Below, one piece after another: positions 8,478-17,712 of a stretch of 64,000 nt of DNA. The position numbers were made by a program, and so were the translations under genes. Every line of letters starts with the position of its first letter. The first letter of the stretch is position 1. The notes beneath the pieces were generated by a model. The model was not told the DNA's origin, did not search any database, and worked only from the letters and a program-made list of their open reading frames with translations. The stretch is from contig NZ_DATBTY010000036.1 of assembly GCF_036516575.1 (NCBI RefSeq), positions 1 through 64,000 on the forward strand, read 5' to 3'. The stretch is from Cerasibacillus sp036516575 (GTDB lineage Bacteria > Bacillota > Bacilli > Bacillales > Amphibacillaceae).

Positions 8478-10676
8478 TTATACATATTTCTGTTGCTTAT
8501 CTTTGTTACGGTGTGTCCAAATTAAAATTGCTGGTAAGAGAAATCCACGAATAACAAAGGTGTCTAATAAAATACCAAATGCCATTGTAAAGCCAAATAG
8601 GAAGAGTTCTTCCAGCGGTTGAGTCATTAAGACTGCAAAAGTTGCTGCTAAAATTAATCCCGCTGACGAGATAACTCCACCTGTCATAGCAACACCAGAT
8701 GCAACCGCTTCTTGCCACGGTTTTTCTTTAGCTAATTCTCGTACCCTTGATACAAGCATAATATTGTAGTCAATGCCAAGTGCAACCATAAAGACGAACG
8801 TATAGACTGGTAAACGATATCCAATCGCATCATAATCTAATAAATAGTGGAAGATCGTCCAACTAAAACCTAAAGAAGCAACATATGATAATAGAATGGT
8901 ACCGACCATTAGAATTGATAATGAGAGTTTACGTGTTTGGAATGCAAGTACAATCGTAATCAATACAATAACAAGTGGAAATAATACCATCATATCACGT
9001 TGATTCATTTGCTTTATATCAAGTTGTTCAGCTGTTTGTCCACTAAAATGCAATTCATAGTGGCTACTAGATAGACCGCTTTTAGATAATAGTTTATCAG
9101 AGTCTTCTCGTAATGCTTGTATGACGTTTAATGACTCCATGTCATAAGGATTACTTTCTAATGTAAGTGTTAATTTTATCGCCTTATCTGTCTCAGAAAA
9201 CATATTTGTAGGAAGTGGTTCTTTACCAGTTACCATTTCATCAGTGATGTTTGTTACATCACTTACATTGTCATAAGAGCTTAACTGCTCTGTCAATGTC
9301 TTAATATGTTGTAGAAACAATTCATCTTTTTCAATTTCTGTTTCAGATTCTAATATAATTGTCACAGGTGCTAGAAGTCCAGCTGGATATCTCTCTTCTA
9401 ACAGTTCAAATCCTTTACGCGAAGACATATCCTCAGGAAATGTCTTTAGTAGATTGTATGAATAATTTATTGTTGGTACTTGACTCGCACCGATAAATAA
9501 TATTACAAGTAATGAGATAGCGATTGTCGCCGGATGTTTCTTAACAAACTGTCCGACAGTACTCCAAAATGTATTTTTCTTCTTTTTTTGTTTGTTTACT
9601 GCTGGTATAAATGGCCAAAACGCACGGCGCCCCATAATAGCAAAGATACTTGGGATTAAAGTTAATCCTGCTATCGCTATAATGAGAACGGCAATTGAAA
9701 ATACAGGTGCAAAATGATGATATGGCTCAAAAATAGTTGCAAATAAGGCTAGCATCGCTAGAAGAATCGTTCCACCGCTAAAGAAGATTGGTTCTGAAAC
9801 GTGATACATTGCTTCGGACATCGATGTATATTTAGATGAGTGCTTTTGTAATTCTTCGCGATATCTAGAGAAAACGAATAAGCTGTAATCGGTTAACACA
9901 GCAAATAGTAGAACGAGCATAATCGAAGTAGCTTGTCCATCTATAGCAAATAGTTCGAATTGACCTGAAAGACCTAGTATTCCATCCACAACGATATAGA
10001 CAATTCCCGCGATAATGAGTGGTGTAATCGCAAGAAGTGGTGAACGGTAGATGAGAATAAGAATAAAGAAAATAAGAATCACCGTGGCAATCATTAATAC
10101 GAAATCACCATTTTTAAACAGTGTAATCGTATCTGCTGATATGCCAGCAGGTCCTGTTATTTCAAGTTGGATGTTTTTAAAATCCATCGCCTTTATTTCA
10201 TTAGAAATGTCATCTAATGTCTTATGGATCTCATCTGATTCTAAATTTTCTTCTAACGTAACATTAAATAATAATGTCGTTTGATCGTCAGAAAACATCT
10301 GCTTCTGTACAGGTTCTGGAAATTCATGATAAGGCAGAGCTGATTGTACATTTTTGGGTTTGTTATCTGAAGCGAGCCATTCACTTAATTGACTAATTTG
10401 CTCACGATTTGCTTTAGATATTTCGTCATCTTCATGAAAAACGAGCAATGCTGTGAGCCCTTCCTTTGATGGAAACATGTCCTTCTCTATGTCTAAAGCA
10501 ACTTCAGAAGGCATATCTTCGGTTATACTCCCACCTGAACTACTCTCTTGAAAATCTTTTGCTGACGGAGCAAAGGCTATAAAAACAACCGCCGCAATAA
10601 GCCATATGAGAAGGGTTATTTTTGCCCCTCTTTTACTCGTTGTATAACGAACAAGCTGTCTAATTGGTTTCAGCAT
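8478..10676 (-). CDS. MMPL/RND-family membrane transporter (YdfJ-like)
   Basis: A 732-residue protein with two repeats, each a single helix, a large extracellular domain and a bundle of about five helices. This is the MMPL layout. The FAVLTDYSLFVFSRYREE and ALGIDYNIMLVSRVRE segments carry the paired Asp-Tyr residues that relay protons in MmpL3-type pumps. Bacillus relatives such as YdfJ are under two-component control, but no sensor or regulator adjoins this copy. Substrates may be lipids or drugs and are not predictable. GGAGATGA precedes the ATG. The divergent region to yaaH holds three ATATGAAC motifs that may be its operator. Confidence 0.85.
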   Translation of the reverse strand: MLKPIRQLVRYTTSKRGAKITLLIWLIAAVVFIAFAPSAKDFQESSSGGSITEDMPSEVALDIEKDMFPSKEGLTALLVFHEDDEISKANREQISQLSEWLASDNKPKNVQSALPYHEFPEPVQKQMFSDDQTTLLFNVTLEENLESDEIHKTLDDISNEIKAMDFKNIQLEITGPAGISADTITLFKNGDFVLMIATVILIFFILILIYRSPLLAITPLIIAGIVYIVVDGILGLSGQFELFAIDGQATSIMLVLLFAVLTDYSLFVFSRYREELQKHSSKYTSMSEAMYHVSEPIFFSGGTILLAMLALFATIFEPYHHFAPVFSIAVLIIAIAGLTLIPSIFAIMGRRAFWPFIPAVNKQKKKKNTFWSTVGQFVKKHPATIAISLLVILFIGASQVPTINYSYNLLKTFPEDMSSRKGFELLEERYPAGLLAPVTIILESETEIEKDELFLQHIKTLTEQLSSYDNVSDVTNITDEMVTGKEPLPTNMFSETDKAIKLTLTLESNPYDMESLNVIQALREDSDKLLSKSGLSSSHYELHFSGQTAEQLDIKQMNQRDMMVLFPLVIVLITIVLAFQTRKLSLSILMVGTILLSYVASLGFSWTIFHYLLDYDAIGYRLPVYTFVFMVALGIDYNIMLVSRVRELAKEKPWQEAVASGVAMTGGVISSAGLILAATFAVLMTQPLEELFLFGFTMAFGILLDTFVIRGFLLPAILIWTHRNKDKQQKYV

Positions 10677-10705
10677 GTTTAATCATCTCCTACATTCAAT
10701 CGTTA

Positions 10706-10765
10706 TGTTCATATTAAAACGACATTGTGAATACAGAATGAATGGAATATGAACGCAATATGAAC
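10706..10765. promoter_or_regulatory. Repeated ATATGAAC motifs upstream of the MMPL gene
   Basis: TGTTCATATT at 10706-10715 is an inverted copy; ATATGAAC occurs directly at 10747-10754 and 10758-10765, an 11-base spacing equal to one helical turn. Direct repeats at this spacing are typical of OmpR-family response regulator sites. The cognate regulator is not in the neighbourhood. Confidence 0.5.
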
Positions 10766-10839
10766 AGCAGATGACAGACTTAAAATGATTGTCACTTGGA
10801 CGAACAATAGGTGAATATCATAGGTAGGAGAGAATGTAA

Positions 10840-12270
10840 ATGGGGGAATTAATCATGCGAATTCATGTCGTAAACCGTGGTGACACATTATCGGCACTTG
10901 CACAACGATATGGTGTTAGTCTAGATGACATCGTTCTTGTTAATGACATCGATGAGCCAGACGTATTAGTTGTTGGGCAAACACTCGTTATACCTGAGAC
11001 GAATCGGGAATATGTTGTGAAGCCTGGTGACAGTTTATCGGCCATTGCAGCACAATATGGTGTGACATTACAACAATTACGTGAGGCGAATAATATAACG
11101 AATCCAGAGCTTATTTTTGTAGGTGACTTACTCGTTATCCCACAAGTGCGTCATACTGTAAGGAGGGGGGAGACAATTTGGGCCATTGCACAGCGCTATG
11201 GTGTATCGGTTGAACAAATCGTAGCAGCGAACCAAATTGCTAATCCTTCACAAATAGCAGTTGGTCAAGTGCTAAATATTCCACTTGATAATCGGCCAAC
11301 AACTGAGGTGAATGCCTACAGCACCGACACAACTGAAGGGGGAAGGGGTGAGGTTCTCGTATTAGGGAGACATTTCACATATTTATCTCCGTTTATGTAT
11401 GCTGTTCAAGCGAACGGTACACTGGATACCATGCAAGACACTTTATTATTAGAAGCTGCAGAAGAAACAAATACAGTGCCCTTATTAGTCATTACAAATT
11501 TTAGAAATTCTCGCTTTGACTCCGATTTAGCAGCAAGTATTCTTAGAAATCCAACATTACAAGAAACATTAATTACGAATATTTTAGAAACGATGCGTGA
11601 AAAAGGTTATCAAGGGTTGAATATTGATTTCGAATATGTGTACCCACAGGACCGGGAAAATTATAATGCATTTCTTAGGAGGGTTGTCGCCCGGCTTCAT
11701 CCAGAAGGTTATTTAGTTTCAACCGCTTTAGCCCCTAAAGAAAGAGCTGATCAGCCAGGACTTCTTTATGAAGCACATGATTATGAAGCACATGGTGAGA
11801 TTGTTGATTTTGTTGTATTGATGACTTATGAATGGGGCTGGGCAGGTGGACCACCGTGGGCGATTGCGCCAATCAATAAAGTGAAGGATGTCTTAGATTA
11901 TGCCGTAACAGATATCCCACCTGAGAAAATTCTTTTAGGAACACCACTTTATGGGAGGGATTGGAGAATACCTTGGCAAGAAGGGACTTTTGCTCGAACA
12001 ATTAGTCCGAAAAGGGCATTACAGTTGGCGAAGGAGCATAGAGTGAATATCCAATACAATGAAACGTATGAGGCACCATTTTTTCGCTATGTTGATGAAA
12101 CGGGTCAGCGGCATGAAGTCTGGTTTGAAGATGCGCGGAGCATGCAGGCTAAATATGATGTTGTCAAGGACTATGGGTTACGTGGCATTAGTTATTGGGT
12201 ACTCGGTCAACCATTTCCACAAAACTGGCCGGTGTTGCAAAATAATTTTCACGTTATTAAAAGAAGCTAG
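10840..12270 (+). CDS. yaaH: Spore cortex N-acetylglucosaminidase with three LysM domains
   Basis: A 476-residue protein: LysM repeats at about residues 8-52, 57-101 and 104-148, then a GH18-type catalytic domain (about 170-470). GLNIDFEYV places the catalytic acid at E265; HGEIVDFVVLMTYEWGW is the conserved substrate-cleft segment. It resembles B. subtilis YaaH and B. cereus SleL, which cut cortex peptidoglycan during spore germination, but has three LysM units where B. subtilis YaaH has two. There is no signal peptide, consistent with synthesis in the mother cell. ATG 10840 has AGGAGAG upstream; ATG 10855 after GGGGGA is a plausible alternative. It is the clearest evidence that the host sporulates. 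Confidence 0.92.
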   Translation: MGELIMRIHVVNRGDTLSALAQRYGVSLDDIVLVNDIDEPDVLVVGQTLVIPETNREYVVKPGDSLSAIAAQYGVTLQQLREANNITNPELIFVGDLLVIPQVRHTVRRGETIWAIAQRYGVSVEQIVAANQIANPSQIAVGQVLNIPLDNRPTTEVNAYSTDTTEGGRGEVLVLGRHFTYLSPFMYAVQANGTLDTMQDTLLLEAAEETNTVPLLVITNFRNSRFDSDLAASILRNPTLQETLITNILETMREKGYQGLNIDFEYVYPQDRENYNAFLRRVVARLHPEGYLVSTALAPKERADQPGLLYEAHDYEAHGEIVDFVVLMTYEWGWAGGPPWAIAPINKVKDVLDYAVTDIPPEKILLGTPLYGRDWRIPWQEGTFARTISPKRALQLAKEHRVNIQYNETYEAPFFRYVDETGQRHEVWFEDARSMQAKYDVVKDYGLRGISYWVLGQPFPQNWPVLQNNFHVIKRS

Positions 12271-12285
12271 CCCTGCCTTATATAT

Positions 12286-12320
12286 CCCATCTGAAATAAG
12301 AGTTTAGATGGGATTTTATT
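12286..12320. terminator. Bidirectional terminator between yaaH and yqxD
   Basis: CCCATCT...AGATGGG stem with a 13-base loop, T-rich on the plus-strand side; it lies between convergent genes and touches the yqxD stop codon. Confidence 0.75.
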
Positions 12321-12762
12321 TTTGTGAACAGATCAGTTGATTTAACAACGATTTGAATGTGTTACGATTTTCATTCGTATACGGCTTAGGGCCTTTTGTT
12401 CTTTGCCCTGCCCTTCTCGCTTGTGCACTAAGATGACGCGTTAATAAAAAACGGTCGATATTATCTTCAGTAAACAAAAAACCATTATGATGAATGACAT
12501 GACATTTTTTTGTAAGTAGAAGGGAAGCCAAGCCATAATCCTGGGTGACGACAATATCATTGGTATTTGCTAATTTAATGATTTTATAATCACTCGCATC
12601 AAAACCGGGATCAACATAAATGGTTTTCACATGAGAAGGAAGTATGTCATTTGAATAATGGTCATGGCTTTTAACAAGAATGACTGGTGTATCACATGTT
12701 TTGGCAGTAGCTATAATGGTATCAATGACTGGACAAGCATCTGAATCAACTAAGATTTTCAT
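12316..12762 (-). CDS. yqxD: YqxD/YaiI family protein (UPF0178)
   Basis: A 148-residue UPF0178 protein. MKILVDSDACPV at the N-terminus and RLSAQARRAGQR-like text near the C-terminus (here HLSAQARRAGQRTKGPK) are the family hallmarks. The fold is PIN-like with conserved acidic residues such as those in VDSDACPV, but no activity is established. The start is placed at ATG 12762, 10 codons inside the longest frame, because the conserved MKILVDSDACP begins there and AGGTGAT lies just upstream. It is monocistronic and convergent with yaaH. Confidence 0.88.
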   Translation of the reverse strand: MKILVDSDACPVIDTIIATAKTCDTPVILVKSHDHYSNDILPSHVKTIYVDPGFDASDYKIIKLANTNDIVVTQDYGLASLLLTKKCHVIHHNGFLFTEDNIDRFLLTRHLSAQARRAGQRTKGPKPYTNENRNTFKSLLNQLICSQK

Positions 12763-12898
12763 CAGGATCACCTCAAACGGTATTTCTTTCATCTTAACGA
12801 ATGGGTTCGTTTTGTCAATATGTGGGGAAACTTGTTAAAATGGAATTAGGAATGAAAAAGATGCACGGATCAACAAAAAAAAGTAGGTGGATGTCCTA

Positions 12899-15523
12899 AT
12901 GGAAACGAATGAATGGAACCATGTAGAGACTGGATTGTCAACTGAAGAAGCGAAGAGACGGTTAATAAAAAATGGCCCAAACCGATTTGATGAACAGAAG
13001 AAGGAATCTGTTTTGACGCTATTATGGCGTCAGATGAACAGTATGTTGATTTATATTTTAGTGATTGCTGCCTTGATTTCGGCTTTTGTAGGTGAAGTAG
13101 CAGATACGATTATCATTTTACTCGTCGTTGTGTTAAATGCGGTTATTGGTGTCATTCAAGAGGCAAAGGCAGAAAAAGCTTTAGAGGAATTAAAGAAAAT
13201 ATCGACACCACATGCCATTGTTAAACGTGATGGTATTGTTCAAGAAATCTCATCAGAGGAAGTCGTAGTCGGTGATGTTGTCATTCTAGATGCTGGAAGA
13301 TTTGTGCCAGCTGATCTTCATTTAGTAGAAACAGCTAACTTAAAGATTGAAGAATCTTCATTGACAGGAGAGTCCATAGCGGTTGAAAAAGATGCGCATT
13401 GGACAAGTATTGAAAAAGATGTTCAATTAGGTGATCAAAAAAATCGAGCGTTTATGTCCACACTAGTTACATATGGCCGTGGTACAGGTGTTGTCCTTGA
13501 GACAGGAATGGATACAGAGATTGGTAAAATTGCCAAAATGCTCGCTAATAAAGAAAAAGAAATGACACCGCTTCAGAAGAAATTAGATGAAGTAGGGAAG
13601 ATCTTAGGTATAGGAGCATTAGCGATTTCAGCCGTCATATTTCTAATCGGTTTTTTACAAGGTCGGGAAATATTAGATATGTTCTTAATAGCGGTTAGTT
13701 TAGCTGTAGCAGCTATTCCAGAAGGTTTGCCAGCGATTGTTACGATTGTGTTAGCTCTAGGTGTTCAGCGAATGATTAAGCAACATGCTGTGATTCGGAA
13801 GTTGCCTGCCGTTGAAACACTTGGATCTGTTAGTGTCATTTGCTCAGATAAGACTGGAACATTAACGCAAAATAAAATGACAGTTACACATGTGTATATA
13901 AATGGTGCATATGACCGTTTAGAAGATACCTCTATTGAGAACGAAACAGTTGAGCGGTTTATTCATGCGTTCAGTTTATGTAACGATGCCACCCTTGATA
14001 CGGGCGATCCAACAGAAATGGCATTGGTTGCAGCTGCCGATAAATTTGGTCTTTCAAAAAAACAATTGGAAAATGAATATCCACGCCTTAATGAAAGGGC
14101 CTTTGACTCGGAGCGTAAAATGATGTCAACACTTCATCAATTAGGAGAACATCATATTGTTTATGTTAAAGGGGCAGTAGAGCGTTTACTTCCAAAGTTA
14201 ACTAAAATAGAAAAAAACGGTGCTACACGTCCGATGACAACAGAAGATAAATTAGCGATAGAAAAACAAGTCGATCAAATGTCAGAAAACGCCCTTCGTG
14301 TTTTAGGTATAGCTTATAAGCGAGTGACAGGGCAAATTGATCAGAAAGATTATGAAACAGATTTAGTATTTTTAGGCTTAACAGGCATGATCGATCCACC
14401 TCGCGAAGAAGTGAAACCAGCCATTGCCGAATGTCATGAAGCTGGCATTGCTGTCATCATGATTACAGGTGATCACCAAAAAACAGCACTTGCTATAGCA
14501 AAAGAACTCCATATTGCCGATCATGAGGATCAAACGATGACAGGGGTCGAATTAAATGGAATGAGCGATCAAAAATTAGCAGAAAAGGTCGGAACGATTC
14601 GTGTGTTTGCAAGAGTTTCCCCTGAACATAAGGTAAGAATTGTGAAAGCATTGAAAAGCCAGGGACATATCGTATCGATGACCGGTGATGGTGTGAATGA
14701 TGCTCCGTCATTACAAGAAGCTGATGTCGGGGTTGCAATGGGGATTACAGGTACAGATGTCGCAAAAGGGGCATCAGATGTTGTTTTAACAGATGATAAC
14801 TTTGCTACGATTACACATGCCGTTGAACGTGGGCGTAATATTTATAAAAACATAAAAAAATCCATTCTATTTTTATTATCATGTAATTTAGGTGAATTAG
14901 CTGCTTTATTTATTGGTATATTACTCGGTTGGCCAGCACCACTTACGGCAATTCATATTTTGTGGGTGAATTTAATTACGGATACGATGCCTGCGATTGC
15001 ACTCGGTGTTGATCCAGATGATCCTGATGTCATGAAAGAGAAGCCGCGTTCAGCAACTGAGAAAATTTTCACTGGAGAAAATATTGCATTTAGTATAGGA
15101 AATGGTTTACTTATTGGTATATTAACTTTGTTTGCTTTTATGGAAGGGTTAAAGGTGTATACAGGGGCTAGTGCTCTATGGACATTAGATTTAAAACATA
15201 TTCCGAGTGAAGCATTAATTCATGCACAAACAATGGCGTTCATGACACTGAGTATTTCACAACTGTTTCATGCATTTAATTTAAGAAGTGAAAGGAAATC
15301 ATTGTTCCAAGTAGGGATTTTTACAAATCGTTTATTAATGGCTTCATTTGTTTTCGGCATTCTTATTCAAGTTGCCATTGTTTACACCCCAATCTTCAAT
15401 GATTGGTTCCATGTTATTCCATTAACATGGGATGATTGGTTATTTATTCTCGGTTTATCTGTCCTTCCAGTTGTTTTAAATGAAATCGTTAAAGGTGTTA
15501 GACGCATATTCTCTATACAGTAA
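12899..15523 (+). CDS. Calcium-transporting P-type ATPase (P2A/PMCA-like)
   Basis: An 874-residue P2-type ATPase that would export Ca2+. The phosphorylated aspartate is D317 in SDKTGTLTQ; the actuator motif TGES is at 156-159; TGDGVND marks the P-domain. PEGLPA (274-279) carries the M4 calcium-binding Glu. M5 has CNLGELAA, keeping both Asn and Glu equivalents of SERCA N768/E771, and M6 has NLITDTMPA. All ligands for a two-site pump therefore seem to be present, unlike some single-site bacterial pumps. The start is ATG 12899 behind AGGTGG; an upstream GTG overlaps that site. The gene stands alone. Confidence 0.9.
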   Translation: METNEWNHVETGLSTEEAKRRLIKNGPNRFDEQKKESVLTLLWRQMNSMLIYILVIAALISAFVGEVADTIIILLVVVLNAVIGVIQEAKAEKALEELKKISTPHAIVKRDGIVQEISSEEVVVGDVVILDAGRFVPADLHLVETANLKIEESSLTGESIAVEKDAHWTSIEKDVQLGDQKNRAFMSTLVTYGRGTGVVLETGMDTEIGKIAKMLANKEKEMTPLQKKLDEVGKILGIGALAISAVIFLIGFLQGREILDMFLIAVSLAVAAIPEGLPAIVTIVLALGVQRMIKQHAVIRKLPAVETLGSVSVICSDKTGTLTQNKMTVTHVYINGAYDRLEDTSIENETVERFIHAFSLCNDATLDTGDPTEMALVAAADKFGLSKKQLENEYPRLNERAFDSERKMMSTLHQLGEHHIVYVKGAVERLLPKLTKIEKNGATRPMTTEDKLAIEKQVDQMSENALRVLGIAYKRVTGQIDQKDYETDLVFLGLTGMIDPPREEVKPAIAECHEAGIAVIMITGDHQKTALAIAKELHIADHEDQTMTGVELNGMSDQKLAEKVGTIRVFARVSPEHKVRIVKALKSQGHIVSMTGDGVNDAPSLQEADVGVAMGITGTDVAKGASDVVLTDDNFATITHAVERGRNIYKNIKKSILFLLSCNLGELAALFIGILLGWPAPLTAIHILWVNLITDTMPAIALGVDPDDPDVMKEKPRSATEKIFTGENIAFSIGNGLLIGILTLFAFMEGLKVYTGASALWTLDLKHIPSEALIHAQTMAFMTLSISQLFHAFNLRSERKSLFQVGIFTNRLLMASFVFGILIQVAIVYTPIFNDWFHVIPLTWDDWLFILGLSVLPVVLNEIVKGVRRIFSIQ

Positions 15524-15633
15524 TATGTTTCAACTCTTAGGGGTTCGGCAAAGAAAGTATGCGAAAACTTCTTGTTAACTACTGTCACATCTAGTGACTA
15601 CTAACTAACAGTTATAGGTTTTGTTTTCCAAGA

Positions 15634-15683
15634 AAAAGCTGGTGTCATTTCGTCTATGTTATGTGACGATTCACCAGCTTTTT
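15634..15683. terminator. Bidirectional terminator between the Ca2+ ATPase and thrB
   Basis: AAAAAGCTGGTG...CACCAGCTTTTT stem with a 27-base loop that can form an additional inner stem. The A and T runs make it usable in both directions. Confidence 0.85.
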
Positions 15684-15757
15684 GCTTAAAAGCAACGTGT
15701 ATTTTCAAAGCGAAGTAACTTTGTTTCCTTTTTCTATGATACTTTCGTTCTTCTTTG

Positions 15758-16654
15758 TTATGTTTGGACTTGTAAGCCATGTCGGTCAATATTAAGTGGT
15801 ACGACGTCATAGGTCGGTATGACTTTTTTCATATGCTTTATTAATGGTTGTTTGTTTGCTTTTGAAACAAAGGAAATCATTGTCGGGCCTGCCCCACTAA
15901 TGAATGTTCCATAGGCGCTTTCTCGTTTGGCTTCATGACGAATCAATTCATAATGGGGTAGTAATGGTTTGCGATACGGTTCATGAAAAACATCTTTTTC
16001 TATGAAATATCCTGCTCGTTCATAGTTTCCTTTTAATAGTGCAGCAATCATTAAATTACTTAAGGCACTTCCTTGTGTAGCAGTCTTTAATGAAAGCTTT
16101 TCTGGTAAAATTTTACGTGCTGCTTCCGTAGATAATTCAAATGGTGGTATATAAGCTACCGCTTGTATATTAATATTGTCTAAAGTGATGATATCGATTG
16201 TTTCGTTCGTTTCGTGATAGAAGCTTAAAACAAAGTTACCATATAGTGCAGGTGCAACATTATCGGGATGGCCTTCAAACCTTGTTGCCAATTTTAATTT
16301 TTCTTGTTGACTTAATTGTAGGAGACATAGCTGGTTAGCTAGTTCAATCCCTGCAAGTACCGCAGCTGCACTACTACCGAGTCCTCTTGCAAGTGGTATG
16401 TCACTATCTATTGTAATATGACAAGGTGAAAGCTTTTCTTTATAGAATTGACTTACTTTATGAGCGATCTTAATAATAAAATGGGAGTGTACATCCACAT
16501 TTTCAGGAAGCAGTGTTGAGCGATGTTCAATTTGCCATTGTGCACTTTCTTCAACATATAATGTCAGATATCGATTAAGTGCTACTCCTATCGAATCAAA
16601 GCCAGGTCCTATATTTGCTGATGTAGCAGGAACACGTATTCGAAAATGAGTCAT
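15758..16654 (-). CDS. thrB: Homoserine kinase
   Basis: A 298-residue GHMP kinase that phosphorylates homoserine to O-phosphohomoserine, the fourth step from aspartate to threonine. VPATSANIGPGFDSIG is the N-terminal GHMP signature and PLARGLGSSAAAVLAG (about residues 83-98) the ATP-binding loop; FISGAGPTM is motif 3. The start ATG overlaps the thrC stop by four bases (ATGA), indicating translational coupling. It is the last gene of the hom-thrC-thrB operon, ending before the terminator at 15634. Confidence 0.96.
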   Translation of the reverse strand: MTHFRIRVPATSANIGPGFDSIGVALNRYLTLYVEESAQWQIEHRSTLLPENVDVHSHFIIKIAHKVSQFYKEKLSPCHITIDSDIPLARGLGSSAAAVLAGIELANQLCLLQLSQQEKLKLATRFEGHPDNVAPALYGNFVLSFYHETNETIDIITLDNINIQAVAYIPPFELSTEAARKILPEKLSLKTATQGSALSNLMIAALLKGNYERAGYFIEKDVFHEPYRKPLLPHYELIRHEAKRESAYGTFISGAGPTMISFVSKANKQPLIKHMKKVIPTYDVVPLNIDRHGLQVQT

Positions 16655-17712
16655 CCAATAACCTCTTTCTTAATAAATTGATTCACTATTTCTTCATCAT
16701 TAGGTAATGATGTCTTATCGAATTGTAGTGAATCAATTGCTGTTTGTGGATCTTTAAGCCCATTTCCAGTCAATACTGCAACGACGGTACTGCCACTCGG
16801 AATATTTCCCCGTTTACATTGTTGAATGACCCCGGCAATTGAAGCACAAGACCCTGGTTCAGCAAATACGCCTTCAAGTTTCGGAAGCAGTTTAAAAGCT
16901 CTTAGAATATCATCATCTGTCACAGCTTCGATTAAGCCATTTGATTCATCACGCGCTTTTACAGCAAGTTGCCAACTAGCAGGATGACCAATACGAATAG
17001 CTGTAGCAAACGTTTCAGGTTGTTCAATAACTTTGTTTTTTGTAATCGCTGCAGCACCTTCTGCTTCAAAGCCGTAAATTTTAGGAAGACCTGTTTGTTT
17101 CACCTGATGGTATTGTTTAAACCCTTTCCAAAAGGCACTAATATTACCAGCATTACCGACTGGAACAGCCAAAATATCCGGCGCATCACCTAGCTCATCA
17201 CATATTTCAAAAGCGGCTGTTTTCTGCCCTTCAATTCGATATGGATTAATCGAGTTAACGAGTGTAATCGGGGCTGTTTCACTTATCTTTTGTACCATGT
17301 TTAATGCATCATCGAAATTCCCATCAATTTCGACAATTTTTGCTCCGTACATAATCGCTTGTGCTAATTTTCCGAGTGCGACTTTTCCTTTTGGAATGAC
17401 AATCCATGCATCAAGACCTGCTTTGGCAGCATAAGCAGCCGCTGATGCTGATGTGTTTCCAGTTGAAGCACAGATAATTGTTTGGCTGCCTTCTTCCATT
17501 GCTTTAGCAACAGCAAGTACCATTCCACGGTCTTTAAATGAACCAGTTGGATTAAGACCTTCGATTTTTCCATATAATTTTATCCCTAACTTTTTAGATA
17601 GATTAGGGAAATAGACTAAAGGTGTATCCCCTTCATGTAATGTGAGTTGTGGTGTTTGCTTATTGACCGGTAAGAACTCGCGGTATGAGTGTAATAGTCC
17701 AGGTGAATGCAT
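16651..17712 (-). CDS. thrC: Threonine synthase
   Basis: A 353-residue PLP enzyme of fold type II that converts O-phosphohomoserine to threonine. The PLP lysine is K60 in NPTGSFKDRG, followed by CASTGNTSAS, the phosphate-binding loop. Length matches the short bacterial class. The start overlaps the hom stop (TAATG) and the gene end overlaps thrB, so the three genes are translated as a unit. GAGGGAGAG serves as ribosome binding site. Confidence 0.96.
   Translation of the reverse strand: MHSPGLLHSYREFLPVNKQTPQLTLHEGDTPLVYFPNLSKKLGIKLYGKIEGLNPTGSFKDRGMVLAVAKAMEEGSQTIICASTGNTSASAAAYAAKAGLDAWIVIPKGKVALGKLAQAIMYGAKIVEIDGNFDDALNMVQKISETAPITLVNSINPYRIEGQKTAAFEICDELGDAPDILAVPVGNAGNISAFWKGFKQYHQVKQTGLPKIYGFEAEGAAAITKNKVIEQPETFATAIRIGHPASWQLAVKARDESNGLIEAVTDDDILRAFKLLPKLEGVFAEPGSCASIAGVIQQCKRGNIPSGSTVVAVLTGNGLKDPQTAIDSLQFDKTSLPNDEEIVNQFIKKEVIG

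Noticed and set aside
15601..15810. Small gene after thrB
   Set aside because: It overlaps the thrB C-terminus out of frame and crosses the terminator hairpin at 15634-15683.
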